Source of the DNA: Polyangiaceae bacterium
GTDB taxonomy: Bacteria > Myxococcota_A > Polyangia > Polyangiales > Polyangiaceae
Reading direction: 5' to 3'
Length of the DNA stretch: 64,000 bases
Assembly (NCBI GenBank): GCA_025937835.1
Contig: JAICQO010000019.1
Coordinates: 1-64,000, forward strand
Shown: one piece after another, positions 43,626 to 52,377 of the stretch
Layout of the letters: every line of letters begins with the position of its first letter
Position numbering within the stretch: the first letter of the stretch is position 1
Made by a program: the position numbers and the translations under genes
The notes under the pieces: model-generated
Seen by the model: the letters and a program-made list of their open reading frames with translations, nothing else
Told to the model about the DNA's origin: nothing
Databases searched by the model: none

Positions 43626-44869
43626 ACGGGCCGCTCGGCCGGCTCGCGGCGCTCTCGGCTCTCGCTGCGTTCGGCTGCAGCGGCCCCGAAAGCGCGGGGT
43701 CAGGCGCCACCGGGCTCTACACCGAAGCGGTCGTCAACGGCGAGCTTTCCGGCGACGACCAGAACTCGGTCGTGCTCATTTACAACAACCTGTTGTCCAA
43801 ATGGTGCACGGGCGCGGTGGTTGCTCCCACGCTGGTGCTCACGGCCCGGCACTGCCTGTTCAACTACAAGTCCGGACCGAACAACATCGTCAAGTGCGAC
43901 GAGCAGGGCGGCGTCTCGCAGGTCTACGACTCGTTCGACCCTGCCAAGCTCACCGTCAGCATCGGCAAGGAACGCGGACCGAACCTGGTGCCCGAAGCCG
44001 TCGGCGTGGAAATCTACTCGAGCGACGACCTCGACCTGTGCTTGAACGACGTGGCGCTGCTCGAGGTGGACACGCCCTTGTCGCAGCCCATTTTCCCAAT
44101 GCGGCTGGACGAGCCGCCCCGGGTCGGCGAACACGGCGTGCTCGTGGGCTGGGGAGCCAATGAAGGCGACGTCGACAGCGACCGGCCGCCGCTCAGCAAG
44201 CGCAGGCAGCGCGAGCTCGAGGTGCTCGCGGTCGGCCCGAAGAACTTCACCCCCGAGGGCGGCACCACTCGCTACATCGAGAAAGCCACCTTCATCGCCA
44301 CTGAAGGCGGGTGTCAGGGAGACAGCGGGGGTCCGTTGATCTCGACCGAGACCGGCGCCGTGTTCGGTGTGATGCACGCCATGCAAACCCCCGACCCCAC
44401 CCAGGGTCTCGAGTCCGACATCTCGATCGCCGACTGCCTCGGCGGCTTCACGGTGCTGCATCGCCTCGACGAGCAGGCGGAGTGGATCCGCAGCGCCTTC
44501 CGCAAGGTGGGCGCCGCGCCCTGGATCGAGAGCCGCCCCGTGCCGCGCGAGCTCCGAGAAAGTTGCGAGCTCGGCGACGACTGCGTTTCGGGCCTGTGCA
44601 TCCAGGCTGGTGAGAGCGCGTTTTGCTCGGTCCATTGCGACGACGCGGCGTGCCCCGCGGGTATGCAATGTGTCGGCGCCGAGCTCGATCGCGTCTGCAC
44701 CTTGCCGGAGGTCGAGAGCGCGGAGCCGAGCGCGGGCGGCTGCGCGTTGGTTTCCGGCTCGAGCTCCCATGCCGGCCCAGCACTGCTGCTTGCGGGCTTG
44801 GGCGCGGCGCTTTTTGCGCAGCGAAGGCGACGGAATCGGGCCTTGCAAGCGCTTCCGGACTCTGTCTAA
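43622..44869 (+). CDS. S1-family serine protease with MYXO-CTERM-like tail
   Basis: A 415-residue chymotrypsin-fold protease starting at GTG 43622 (overlaps the upstream stop). The signal peptide ends at a possible lipobox (AFGC). Triad: His in TARHC, Asp in NDVALLEV, Ser in CQGDSGGP. The primary specificity site three residues before that Cys-Gln reads GG, so position 189 is Gly, not the Asp of trypsin, and basic P1 specificity is not expected. A Cys-rich module follows, then a hydrophobic helix with an adjacent Cys and an RRRR tail, the MYXO-CTERM pattern used by a myxobacterial surface-sorting system. Confidence 0.87.
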   Translation: MNGPLGRLAALSALAAFGCSGPESAGSGATGLYTEAVVNGELSGDDQNSVVLIYNNLLSKWCTGAVVAPTLVLTARHCLFNYKSGPNNIVKCDEQGGVSQVYDSFDPAKLTVSIGKERGPNLVPEAVGVEIYSSDDLDLCLNDVALLEVDTPLSQPIFPMRLDEPPRVGEHGVLVGWGANEGDVDSDRPPLSKRRQRELEVLAVGPKNFTPEGGTTRYIEKATFIATEGGCQGDSGGPLISTETGAVFGVMHAMQTPDPTQGLESDISIADCLGGFTVLHRLDEQAEWIRSAFRKVGAAPWIESRPVPRELRESCELGDDCVSGLCIQAGESAFCSVHCDDAACPAGMQCVGAELDRVCTLPEVESAEPSAGGCALVSGSSSHAGPALLLAGLGAALFAQRRRRNRALQALPDSV

Positions 44870-44905
44870 CCTCCCGCCGGTTCTCGGCCCTCCGGAGGTT
44901 TCGTG

Positions 44906-45679
44906 ATGCGAATTCTTGGTTACGCTTTGATGTTTGCAGCGCTCGGGGGGGCGCTCGTCAGCTGTTCCGACGACGAGGATATCGACACGCCGGGCCCCGG
45001 CGAAGCGACGGGCGGCGCCGCAGACGCGGGCGCTCCTTCCACCAGCAGTGGCTCCGACACGGGCGGGCGGCCCGCGACCGGCGGCGCTGTGAACGCGGGC
45101 GGTCAGGCCGGCGCGGAAACCACGACCGGAGGCTCCGATGGCGGCGCCGACTCGGCAACCGGCGGCGCCAGCGCTGGCGCAGCTGGAGACACATCGGCCC
45201 CCGGTGGCAGCGGCGGCAGCGGCGCCGGCGACGAATTCCCTTCGAGCTGCGGCAAGCTGCTCGGCTTCAGCGAGTGCGATCCGGTGAGCGGCTTCCCTTG
45301 CGATCTCGAAGCGGGTGAGACCTGCGACTTCGAGGTCATGCTCGGAGCCTACGCCTGCTTCGAGGGCCCCAACGACGCCACGTTCTGCGGCAGCTGCGAC
45401 CCGGACCTCGGAGAGTTCTGCGGCGCCGGGACGACGTGCAATTTCGATTACCTGCGCTGCGAACGCTATTGCTGCGACGACTCCGATTGCGCTTCCGGCA
45501 CCTGCCTCCGGAACCCCTTCCAACTCGAGCAAGACGACGAAGCAGCGCTCGTCGGTGTCTGCGCCGAGGAGGCTGAGGCTCTGTGCACGGCCGGCGAAGG
45601 CGAGGGCGGAGCCGGCGCAGGCGGTGCAGGCTCAGGCGGCGCGAGCGAAGAAGTCGCTGGCAGCGGCGGCGCGGGCTGA
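44906..45679 (+). CDS. Gly/Ala-rich, Cys-rich lipoprotein
   Basis: A 257-residue protein. GGAGG at 44894-44898 lies seven bases before ATG 44906, so this start is preferred over GTG 44903. Signal peptide with lipobox LVSC near residue 20, then a low-complexity Gly/Ala/Thr/Ser region (residues about 28-110) and a Cys-rich module of about fourteen Cys (residues about 115-215) of the type found in myxobacterial surface proteins, closing with a Gly/Ala tail. It is the last gene of the RiPP-locus run; function unknown. Confidence 0.75.
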   Translation: MRILGYALMFAALGGALVSCSDDEDIDTPGPGEATGGAADAGAPSTSSGSDTGGRPATGGAVNAGGQAGAETTTGGSDGGADSATGGASAGAAGDTSAPGGSGGSGAGDEFPSSCGKLLGFSECDPVSGFPCDLEAGETCDFEVMLGAYACFEGPNDATFCGSCDPDLGEFCGAGTTCNFDYLRCERYCCDDSDCASGTCLRNPFQLEQDDEAALVGVCAEEAEALCTAGEGEGGAGAGGAGSGGASEEVAGSGGAG

Positions 45680-45683
45680 GCCG

Positions 45684-46247
45684 TCACTTGCGGGGGCGCG
45701 CGATGCGCCCCGCGCGCCGAGCTCGCTCGTTGCGCTCGAGCGTCTCGTCCACCTCGTTGGTCTTGACCAGCGGGTGGCGAACCTGACCCATTTCACCAGC
45801 GCGAGGCTGATCGAAGATCGATCCGTCCTGGATCGCGTCCTCGGTGAGATCCACGGCTGCGGGCTCCATGCTCGACTCCCCGGGCGAGTCCAGGGCGTCC
45901 TCGTCCATATCGACGAGCGTGCGCGCCGCGAGCAAATCTTCCTCTGCCAGCTCCGACTCCTCGAACGTGGCCGACTCATCCTGTTGCGCCGCTTCGCGCA
46001 GCGCGCGCCGTCCCAGATCTTCCGGCGCCACCGCCAGGGACTCGCCGTCGGCCTCCGCATTGTCGAGGATCTCCGATAGGTCGACCGACTCGGAAGCGAG
46101 CCCGGTCTCGAGCGGCCCTTCGCTCGCGTCGTAGCCATCGCCCGGCACGGATTCCGCGCGCGGCCGCATCTCGGAGTTCCGCCGTGGCGGCCTCTGAGTC
46201 ACCTTCGATTGTCGAGCATCCGTCGAACGTGCACGTCGCGTGGTCAT
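45684..46247 (-). CDS. Acidic protein of unknown function
   Basis: A 187-residue, strongly acidic, probably disordered protein. Basic ends (MTTRRARS start, RRAGRIARPRK end) flank an Asp/Glu-rich middle. No signal peptide, membrane segment or domain is recognised. The low-complexity acid/base layout resembles nucleic-acid-binding or regulatory tails. It lies four bases from the convergent stop of the lipoprotein gene, and upstream of polA's end on the same strand. Coding status is supported by ATG start, codon bias and lack of a better frame, but the reading is moderate. Confidence 0.6.
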   Translation of the reverse strand: MTTRRARSTDARQSKVTQRPPRRNSEMRPRAESVPGDGYDASEGPLETGLASESVDLSEILDNAEADGESLAVAPEDLGRRALREAAQQDESATFEESELAEEDLLAARTLVDMDEDALDSPGESSMEPAAVDLTEDAIQDGSIFDQPRAGEMGQVRHPLVKTNEVDETLERNERARRAGRIARPRK

Positions 46248-46410
46248 GCTTCCGGCGATGCAGCCCGCGTACCAAAAGGAGAGCCGCGATCTGAGCCAAT
46301 TTCACGGGCAGAAGAGCATTTTGAGCCAGCCCCGGCGGCAAACTCGCCTCACTCCCCCGTGCTTGTGGCCGCGGCGCTCGCGGCCAGCGAAAGGCGGCGG
46401 CCTGCTAGGT

Positions 46411-49164
46411 TCAGTGAGCGCTGTTCCAATCCGCGCCCGCTCCCACGTCTACCACCAGCGGCACGTCGAGCTCGCACACGCCCTGCATCCGGCGACGGAT
46501 TTCGACCTTAGCCTCTTCCACTTCTGCGAGCGGCACCTCGAACACGAGCTCGTCGTGCACGCTCAGCACCATGCGCGCGCCCTTCGTGACCGGCTTCGCG
46601 CAGGCGAGCATTGCCAACTTCAAGATGTCGGCTGCCGTCCCCTGGATGGGCATGTTCATGGCGATGCGTTCGGCCGCCAGTCGTTCGGCGCGGTTCGCGC
46701 TCGAGATGTTCGGCAAGAGCCGCCGCCGACCGAGCAGGCTCTTCACCGCCTGGCCCTGACGCGCCTCGTCGAGCGTGCGGTTCATGAATCGGCGAACCCC
46801 CTCGAGCCGCCGGAAATAGGCCGCGATGAAGCTGCCGGCCTCCGCGCGGGGGATGCCGAGGACCTTGGCGAGCCCGCTGTCGCCCTGGCCGTAGATGATC
46901 CCGAAGTTCACGGCTTTCGCCCGCGTCCGGTGCTCTCGCGTCACCTGCGACGCGTCGAGCTCGAAGATCTCCATGGCGGTGCGCGTGTGAATGTCCTGAC
47001 CCGTGCGGTACGCATCCAGCAGCACCGGATCCTGCGACAGGTGAGCCAGCACCCGCAGCTCGATCTGCGAATAGTCGGCGCTCACGATCGCGTAACCTTC
47101 GGGGGCCACGAACGCCGCGCGGATCTTGCGCCCGAGCTCGGTGCGGATCGGGATGTTCTGCAGGTTCGGGTCGGTGGACGACAGCCGCCCCGTCGCGGCC
47201 ACGGCCTGCTCCCAGGAAGTGTGAATGCGCCCCGTTCGCGCCGAAACCAACAGCGGCAGCGCCTCGATGTACGTCCCCTTGAGCTTGCTGAGCTGGCGGA
47301 TCTCGAGCACCACGGCCGGCAGCGGGTGCTGGTCCGACAGCGCCTCGAGCGTCGCGGCGTCGGTCGAGCGTGAGGTCTTGGTGCGCTTCAACGGCTTGAG
47401 CCCGAGCTCGTCGAACAGCAGCGTCTCGAGCTGTCGCGGCGAGTTGACGTTGAACTCGCGGCCCGCGATCTTGTGCGCCTCGGCCTCGAGCCGGACCAGC
47501 TCGCGGTCGCAGTCTCTGCCGAGCGCCGAGAGCACGCTGGTATCCACCAGCACGCCCAGCACCTCCATCTCGGCCAGCACGCTCGACAGCGGCAGCTCGA
47601 TCTTCCGATACACGTCGGCGAGCCCTTCTTCGCCGAGCCGCTCGCTCAAGCGCTCCTCGAGCCGCTGCACGTGGTCGGCGCACGACGCCGCGTAGGCCAG
47701 CGCCTCCTCGATCGGCACCTCGTCGAAGCGCAAGGTCTGTCCGCGCGCCCGCTTGGTGAGCTCGTCGTAGCCGGTGGTCACGAGCCCGAGCTCGCGCTGG
47801 AACAACGTTTTCTGATCGTTGCGCTGCTCGGGATCGAGCAGGTACGCGGCGAGGCTCGCGTCGAAGCCCGCGCCGGCGAACTCGTAGCCGGCGTTCTTGG
47901 CGATCACCGCGTTGCGCTTGATATCGAAGCCCGACTTCCGGAGCTTCTCCGAGGAAAAAAGCCGCGAGAGCTCGGCCCTGGCCGTGTCGGGCGCGATCGG
48001 CTTCGGCGCCGCGAGCCCGTGTTGAACCAGCGGGACGTAGTACGCGACGCCCGGGGCGGTCGACACCGCGACCCCCACCAGCCGCCCGCGCGTCGGGCTC
48101 GGCACGTCGCAGAACAGCTCGACGGCCACGCGCCCGCGCTGCTCGACCGCGTTGACCAGCGCCGTGAGCTCGCTCGCCTCCCGCACGAGCTTGTAGTCGA
48201 TGGCCGTGACGTCGGGCTCCACCACGGGCTTCGGCTGTGGTTTGGCCGGAGCGCTCGACGGCGAGGCAGCGCTCGCCCCCGCGGCCTCGCCAGCCAGGCC
48301 CTGCTGCAAGCGCTGAAACCCGAGCTCGGCGTAGATCGCCGCCAGCTTCTGCACGTCCCGCGCGGGCCGGCTCAGCGACTCGCGCGTCACTTCGATCGAG
48401 CAGTCTGCCTTGAGCTTCACGAGCTCACGGCTCAAAAAGGCCTGTTCCTTGTGGTTGGTCAGCGCCTCGCGCAGCGCCTTGCGCGTGATCTTGTCGAGGT
48501 TCTGGTAGATACCCGCTAGATCGCCGTAGGCGACGAGCAGCTCCTTGGCCGTCTTCGGCCCCACCGAGGGCACGCCCGGCACGTTGTCCGAGGTGTCGCC
48601 GGTGAGGGCCAGCACGTCCCCCACCTGCGCGACCGAGACGCCGAACCGCTCTTCCACCTCCGGCACGCCGAACACGCGCTCGCGCATCGTGTCGTACATC
48701 ACGACCTCGGGCGAGACGAGCTGCATCAGGTCCTTGTCCGCAGCGACGATCACCGCCCGCAGCCCCTGCGCTCGGGCCTGCTGCACTCCGGTCGCGATCA
48801 GGTCGTCTGCCTCGACGCCGTCGCACTTCCAGATCGCGACGTTGAACGCGCGCACGATCTCTTCACAGCGCCGGAGCTGCTGCTTGAGATCGTCGGGCGC
48901 GGGCGGCCGGTTTGCCTTGTATTGCGGGTAAATCTGGCTGCGAAACGTGGCTCGCCCGCTGTCCATCGCGATCGCGAACAGCGCCGGGCGCCGCTCGCGC
49001 AACAGCCGCTCGAGCATCGCCACCGTGCCGTGGACGGCGTGTGTCGGCTCGCCCGAGGGGCTCGTGAGCGGCGCGATCGCGTGATACGCGCGGAGCACGT
49101 AGCTCGAGAGGTCGACGACGTACAGGACGTCCGGCGCACCAGCGGGAAACAGCTCGCTCGGCAT
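46411..49164 (-). CDS. polA: DNA polymerase I, proofreading motif degenerate
   Basis: A 917-residue PolI with the family order. The 5'-3' exonuclease/FEN domain (residues about 10-290) begins LYVVDLSSYVLRAYHAI and includes KCDGVEADDLIAT. The polymerase domain has motif A DYSQIELRVLAHL, motif B RAKAVNFGIIYGQG and motif C SVHDELVFEV. In the middle exonuclease-like domain, the DxE of motif I reads VELF and the Tyr-x-x-x-Asp of motif III reads YAASC, so 3'-5' proofreading should be inactive. It fills gaps in repair and lagging-strand replication. Three bases separate it from htpG. Confidence 0.95.
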   Translation of the reverse strand: MPSELFPAGAPDVLYVVDLSSYVLRAYHAIAPLTSPSGEPTHAVHGTVAMLERLLRERRPALFAIAMDSGRATFRSQIYPQYKANRPPAPDDLKQQLRRCEEIVRAFNVAIWKCDGVEADDLIATGVQQARAQGLRAVIVAADKDLMQLVSPEVVMYDTMRERVFGVPEVEERFGVSVAQVGDVLALTGDTSDNVPGVPSVGPKTAKELLVAYGDLAGIYQNLDKITRKALREALTNHKEQAFLSRELVKLKADCSIEVTRESLSRPARDVQKLAAIYAELGFQRLQQGLAGEAAGASAASPSSAPAKPQPKPVVEPDVTAIDYKLVREASELTALVNAVEQRGRVAVELFCDVPSPTRGRLVGVAVSTAPGVAYYVPLVQHGLAAPKPIAPDTARAELSRLFSSEKLRKSGFDIKRNAVIAKNAGYEFAGAGFDASLAAYLLDPEQRNDQKTLFQRELGLVTTGYDELTKRARGQTLRFDEVPIEEALAYAASCADHVQRLEERLSERLGEEGLADVYRKIELPLSSVLAEMEVLGVLVDTSVLSALGRDCDRELVRLEAEAHKIAGREFNVNSPRQLETLLFDELGLKPLKRTKTSRSTDAATLEALSDQHPLPAVVLEIRQLSKLKGTYIEALPLLVSARTGRIHTSWEQAVAATGRLSSTDPNLQNIPIRTELGRKIRAAFVAPEGYAIVSADYSQIELRVLAHLSQDPVLLDAYRTGQDIHTRTAMEIFELDASQVTREHRTRAKAVNFGIIYGQGDSGLAKVLGIPRAEAGSFIAAYFRRLEGVRRFMNRTLDEARQGQAVKSLLGRRRLLPNISSANRAERLAAERIAMNMPIQGTAADILKLAMLACAKPVTKGARMVLSVHDELVFEVPLAEVEEAKVEIRRRMQGVCELDVPLVVDVGAGADWNSAH

Positions 49165-49167
49165 GGT

Positions 49168-51057
49168 TCAGGCTTTGCTCGGAGCGGCGGCGCCGAGCTC
49201 CTGCGTGGCAGCCGCCGTCATGACGCGCGACAGGCGCTTGGCGAACTCCGCCGGGTCGTCGGGCGGGCTGCCCTCGGCCAGGAGGGCCTGCTCGTAGACG
49301 AGCTCGATCCAGTCCGCTACCCGCGCGGAGCCCGGCTCGCGCGCCTCGAGCTCGGCCACCTTCTGGATCAGCGGGTGCTCGAGGTTCAGCTCCAACACGC
49401 GGCGTGTCGGCGGCAGCTCGCGACCGCTGGCCCGCATCAAGCGCTCGAGGTGCGGCGGCAGCGCGCCCTCCGGTATTACCAGGCACGCTGGCGAATCGGT
49501 CAGGCGCGAAGACGGCTTCACGTCCGCCACCCGGCTCTCGAGCACCCGCGCCGAGCGCTGGACGATCGCCGGCTTTTCTGCGGCCTCCGCGGCTTTCTGC
49601 TCGGACTCGTCGCCGAGCTTCAGATCGGCCGAGCTCACCGACACGAACTTCTTCTCCTGGTACTCCTCGAGCGACTCCATCGCGAACGGGTCGACGGCGT
49701 CGGTCAACAGCAGCACGTCGTAACCGCGGGCGCGGGCGCGCTCGAGGTGCGGAGACTGCGCCGCCGACTTCTGCGTCGACATCAGGTAGTAGATGTCTTT
49801 CTGCTCCGCCGGCATAGCGGCGACGTACTCGTCGAGGCTTACCGGCTTGCCTTGCGCGGCGCTCTCGAAGCGCAGCAGCGGCAAGAGCTCGTCCTTCAGG
49901 TCGGGGTCGAAATGCAGCCCCTCCTTGAGCACGGGGCCGAAGCTCTTGAAGAACGCCTGGTAGTCGTCGGGGCGATCCTTGGCGACCTGCTTCAACAGCT
50001 CGAGCGTCTGGCTGATGACCTGCTTCCTCATCACCTTCACGAGCCGCGAATCCTGCAGCAGCTCGCGCGACACGTTGAGCGGCAGGTCCTCCGAGTCCAC
50101 GACGCCCTTCACGAAGCGCAGCCAGCGCGGCACGAGCTCCTCGGCGTTCTCCATCACCAGGATCCGCCGCACGTGCAGGCGCACACCGTGCGTCGGGTTC
50201 GGGTCGAACAGATCGAGCGGCGTGCGCTTCGGTACGAACAGGAGGCCGCTGAACATCTGCGTGCCCTCGATGTGAAAGTGCTTCCAGGCGAGCGGCGGCT
50301 CCCAATCCCGGGACAGGTGCTTGTAGAACTCGACGTAGTCGTCGTTCGATACGTCCTTCGGCGAGCGTTGCCAGAGCGCGCTCGCGTGGTTCACGGTCTC
50401 GCCCGAGGTCTCGGCCGGGCCCGAGAGCAGCTCGATCGGGTGCGGCACGTAGTCCGAGTAGCGCCGCACCAGCTCTTTCAGCCGGAACGGGTCGAGGTAC
50501 TCCTGCTGTTCGTCGGCGAGCTTCAGCGTCACGCTCGTGCCGGCGCTGTCGCGGCTCGAAGGCTCGATCGTGAAGCCGTCCTCGCCGCTCGATTGCCAGC
50601 GGAACGCAAGCTCGCTGCCGGCCTTGCGGCTCGTCACCGTGACCTCGGTCGCGACCAGGTACGCGCTGTAGAAGCCGACACCGAACTGCCCGATCAGCTT
50701 CGGCAGGTCTTGCGCCTGCCCCGGGTTGCTCTTCAAGTTCTCGAGGAAGCGGCGAGACCCCGAGAACGCCACCGTGCCGAGGCTCTCCTTGAGCTCGGCC
50801 TCGTCCATGCCGAGCCCGTTGTCCCAGATCGTCAGCGTGCCCGCCTCCTTGTCGGGGATCAGCCGGATCACCGGTTTGTCCCCGTCCGAGAGCAGCTCGG
50901 GCCGCTCGATCGAAAGGAAGCGCCGGCGGTCGAGCGCGTCGGAAGCGTTCGACAGCAGCTCCCGGAGGAAGATCTCTTTGTTGCTGTAGAGGGAATGGAT
51001 CACCAGGCGCAGCACCTGGCTGACCTCGGCCTGGAACGCATACTTCTCACTAGCCAT
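49168..51057 (-). CDS. htpG: Chaperone HtpG (Hsp90 family)
   Basis: A 629-residue Hsp90. The GHKL ATP site shows LRELLSNASDALD, WDNGLGMDEAEL and IGQFGVGFYSAY; the middle domain includes NVSRELLQDS; and the C-terminal dimerisation region ends LEHPLIQKVAEL then a short tail. The ATG at 51057 gives the normal N-terminus (MASEKYAFQAEVSQ); the frame is open 12 codons further up. It acts in cytosolic protein folding and heat stress. It is first of a two-gene unit with polA, and divergent from the PhzF-like gene. Confidence 0.95.
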   Translation of the reverse strand: MASEKYAFQAEVSQVLRLVIHSLYSNKEIFLRELLSNASDALDRRRFLSIERPELLSDGDKPVIRLIPDKEAGTLTIWDNGLGMDEAELKESLGTVAFSGSRRFLENLKSNPGQAQDLPKLIGQFGVGFYSAYLVATEVTVTSRKAGSELAFRWQSSGEDGFTIEPSSRDSAGTSVTLKLADEQQEYLDPFRLKELVRRYSDYVPHPIELLSGPAETSGETVNHASALWQRSPKDVSNDDYVEFYKHLSRDWEPPLAWKHFHIEGTQMFSGLLFVPKRTPLDLFDPNPTHGVRLHVRRILVMENAEELVPRWLRFVKGVVDSEDLPLNVSRELLQDSRLVKVMRKQVISQTLELLKQVAKDRPDDYQAFFKSFGPVLKEGLHFDPDLKDELLPLLRFESAAQGKPVSLDEYVAAMPAEQKDIYYLMSTQKSAAQSPHLERARARGYDVLLLTDAVDPFAMESLEEYQEKKFVSVSSADLKLGDESEQKAAEAAEKPAIVQRSARVLESRVADVKPSSRLTDSPACLVIPEGALPPHLERLMRASGRELPPTRRVLELNLEHPLIQKVAELEAREPGSARVADWIELVYEQALLAEGSPPDDPAEFAKRLSRVMTAAATQELGAAAPSKA

Positions 51058-51205
51058 GGCGGCGAAACATCCCGAGGCCTGGCTCCCTGTCAAGGCCCGG
51101 GCATTCCACCCGAGATTCGCCGCCGAAAACCGAGCCGGTGCGCGAATTTCGAGCCCGCTCCGGGCGGTCCTCGGAACTTCGGCCTGGCAATGCTAGTCGA
51201 CGAGC

Positions 51206-52123
51206 GTGGTCGCCTCTCAGCCTGGACTTCGCACCCGATACCGCTACCGCCTGGTCGACGTCTTCGCCGAACGCCCGTTCGCTGGCAAGCCCACCGCGGT
51301 GTTCACGGATGCCAACGGCCTCGACGATCGCGCCCTGCAGCTCATCGCGCGCGAGCTGAACACGCCGCAAACCGCCTTCGTGTTCCCGTCCGAGATCCCG
51401 GAAGCCCAGGCCAAGGTCCGGATCTTCACGCCGATCGCCGAGCTGCCGCGCTCGGAGCACCCGACCATCGCCGCCGTGTTCGCGCTCGAGGCGGAGGAGA
51501 AGCTCGAGCGAGCCACGGCGCAGAGCCGGGTCGTGTTGCAGCAAAACGACGGTCCGGTGTCGGCGTCGTACTTCGCGCGCGTGATGACCGTGCGACAGAA
51601 GCTTCCGGAGGTGATCGGCGTGTACCCGGAGCCCGACGCGGTCGCGGCGATCCTCGGGCTCACTCGCGAAGACCTCCTGCCCGCGCCGCTCGAGGCGCTG
51701 TCGTCGAGCGTGCCGTACCTGATGGTCCCGGTGCGGGACGCGGCCCGGCTTCGCTCGGCGCGCTTCAGGGACGCGATTTGGGAGCGCACGGTCAGAAACT
51801 TCCAGGCTCCCCACATCATGGCTTTCTGCCTCGAACCGGACCGCCCCGGCTCTCTGGCGCGCGCCCGCGTGTTCGCGCCGGCGCTCGGGGTGCGTGAGGA
51901 CCCCGCGACCGAGGCCGCGTGTGGGCCCCTGGTCGTGTATGCGCTCCGCCACGGTCTGACCACGTTACCCGAGACGGCCGCCGTCACCATCGAGCAGGGG
52001 GTGGAGCTCGGCCGCCCGAGCTTCATTCAGGTCGTGGTCACCCACGAGCGCGGCCGCGTGAGCGAGATCCGCATCGGCGGGCAATGCCAGTCGGTAGGTG
52101 AAGGCGCGATCGTCGCGCCATGA
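51206..52123 (+). CDS. PhzF-family protein, catalytic Glu replaced
   Basis: A 305-residue PhzF/YddE-fold protein with GTG start. Seen: VDVFAERPFAGKPTAVF at the start, the region RIFTPIAELPRSEHPTIAA, and GVREDPATEAACGPLVVYAL in the second half. In PhzF the catalytic Glu lies in the segment LNxxETxFV; here it reads LNTPQTAFV, a Gln. The ELPFAGHP motif is also changed to ELPRSEHP. Isomerase activity by the known mechanism is therefore doubtful; a binding role or different reaction is possible. It stands alone between htpG and the vWA gene. Confidence 0.85.
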   Translation: MVASQPGLRTRYRYRLVDVFAERPFAGKPTAVFTDANGLDDRALQLIARELNTPQTAFVFPSEIPEAQAKVRIFTPIAELPRSEHPTIAAVFALEAEEKLERATAQSRVVLQQNDGPVSASYFARVMTVRQKLPEVIGVYPEPDAVAAILGLTREDLLPAPLEALSSSVPYLMVPVRDAARLRSARFRDAIWERTVRNFQAPHIMAFCLEPDRPGSLARARVFAPALGVREDPATEAACGPLVVYALRHGLTTLPETAAVTIEQGVELGRPSFIQVVVTHERGRVSEIRIGGQCQSVGEGAIVAP

Positions 52124-52157
52124 GCCTGGATTTTTCGCGTGCGATCCCGGCCTCGAG

Positions 52158-52183
52158 CGGCCCGCGTGAACGCGAACGGGCCG
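52158..52183 (+). terminator. Hairpin downstream of the PhzF-like gene
   Basis: CGGCCCG (52158-52164) and CGGGCCG (52177-52183) make a perfect 7-base stem with a 12-base loop that can partly pair inside. It lies 35 bases after the stop. It is not followed by a T-run, so only a weak terminator or transcript-end structure is suggested. Confidence 0.35.
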
Positions 52184-52270
52184 TGCGCATCGAAGCCCGG
52201 GCTTGAGCCGAATCGCGGTCGACCCACCACTACGGGGAGCACCTCGTCCTCCGCGACGGGGCACGGCCTC

Positions 52271-52300
52271 GAGACAATTGCATCCAGAAGATGCTATGTT
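52271..52300 (+). promoter_or_regulatory. Candidate promoter for the vWA lipoprotein gene
   Basis: GAGACA (52271-52276, 4 of 6 to TTGACA) and TATGTT (52295-52300, 4 of 6 to TATAAT) are spaced by 18 bases, in the AT-richer part of the 254-base gap. Downstream, AGGAGG (52364-52369) lies eight bases before the ATG at 52378, a strong ribosome-binding site. Confidence 0.4.
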
Positions 52301-52377
52301 CGCACTCGTCGTCTTGGTTGGTTGTCGACATCCCGCGCTCGACAAGCCGCCCTCGCTGAGCCTAGGAGGTAAATCCC

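Noticed and set aside
43622-44869. Trypsin-like leader peptidase cutting the precursors at Lys/Arg
   Set aside because: Position 189 is Gly, not Asp, so trypsin specificity is not supported; the C39 domain is the better candidate for leader removal.
48922-51897. Very long open frame (991 codons) on the plus strand
   Set aside because: It is antisense to polA and htpG, both certain genes; Arg/His/Ala/Val-rich translation with no domain is typical of GC-driven shadow frames.
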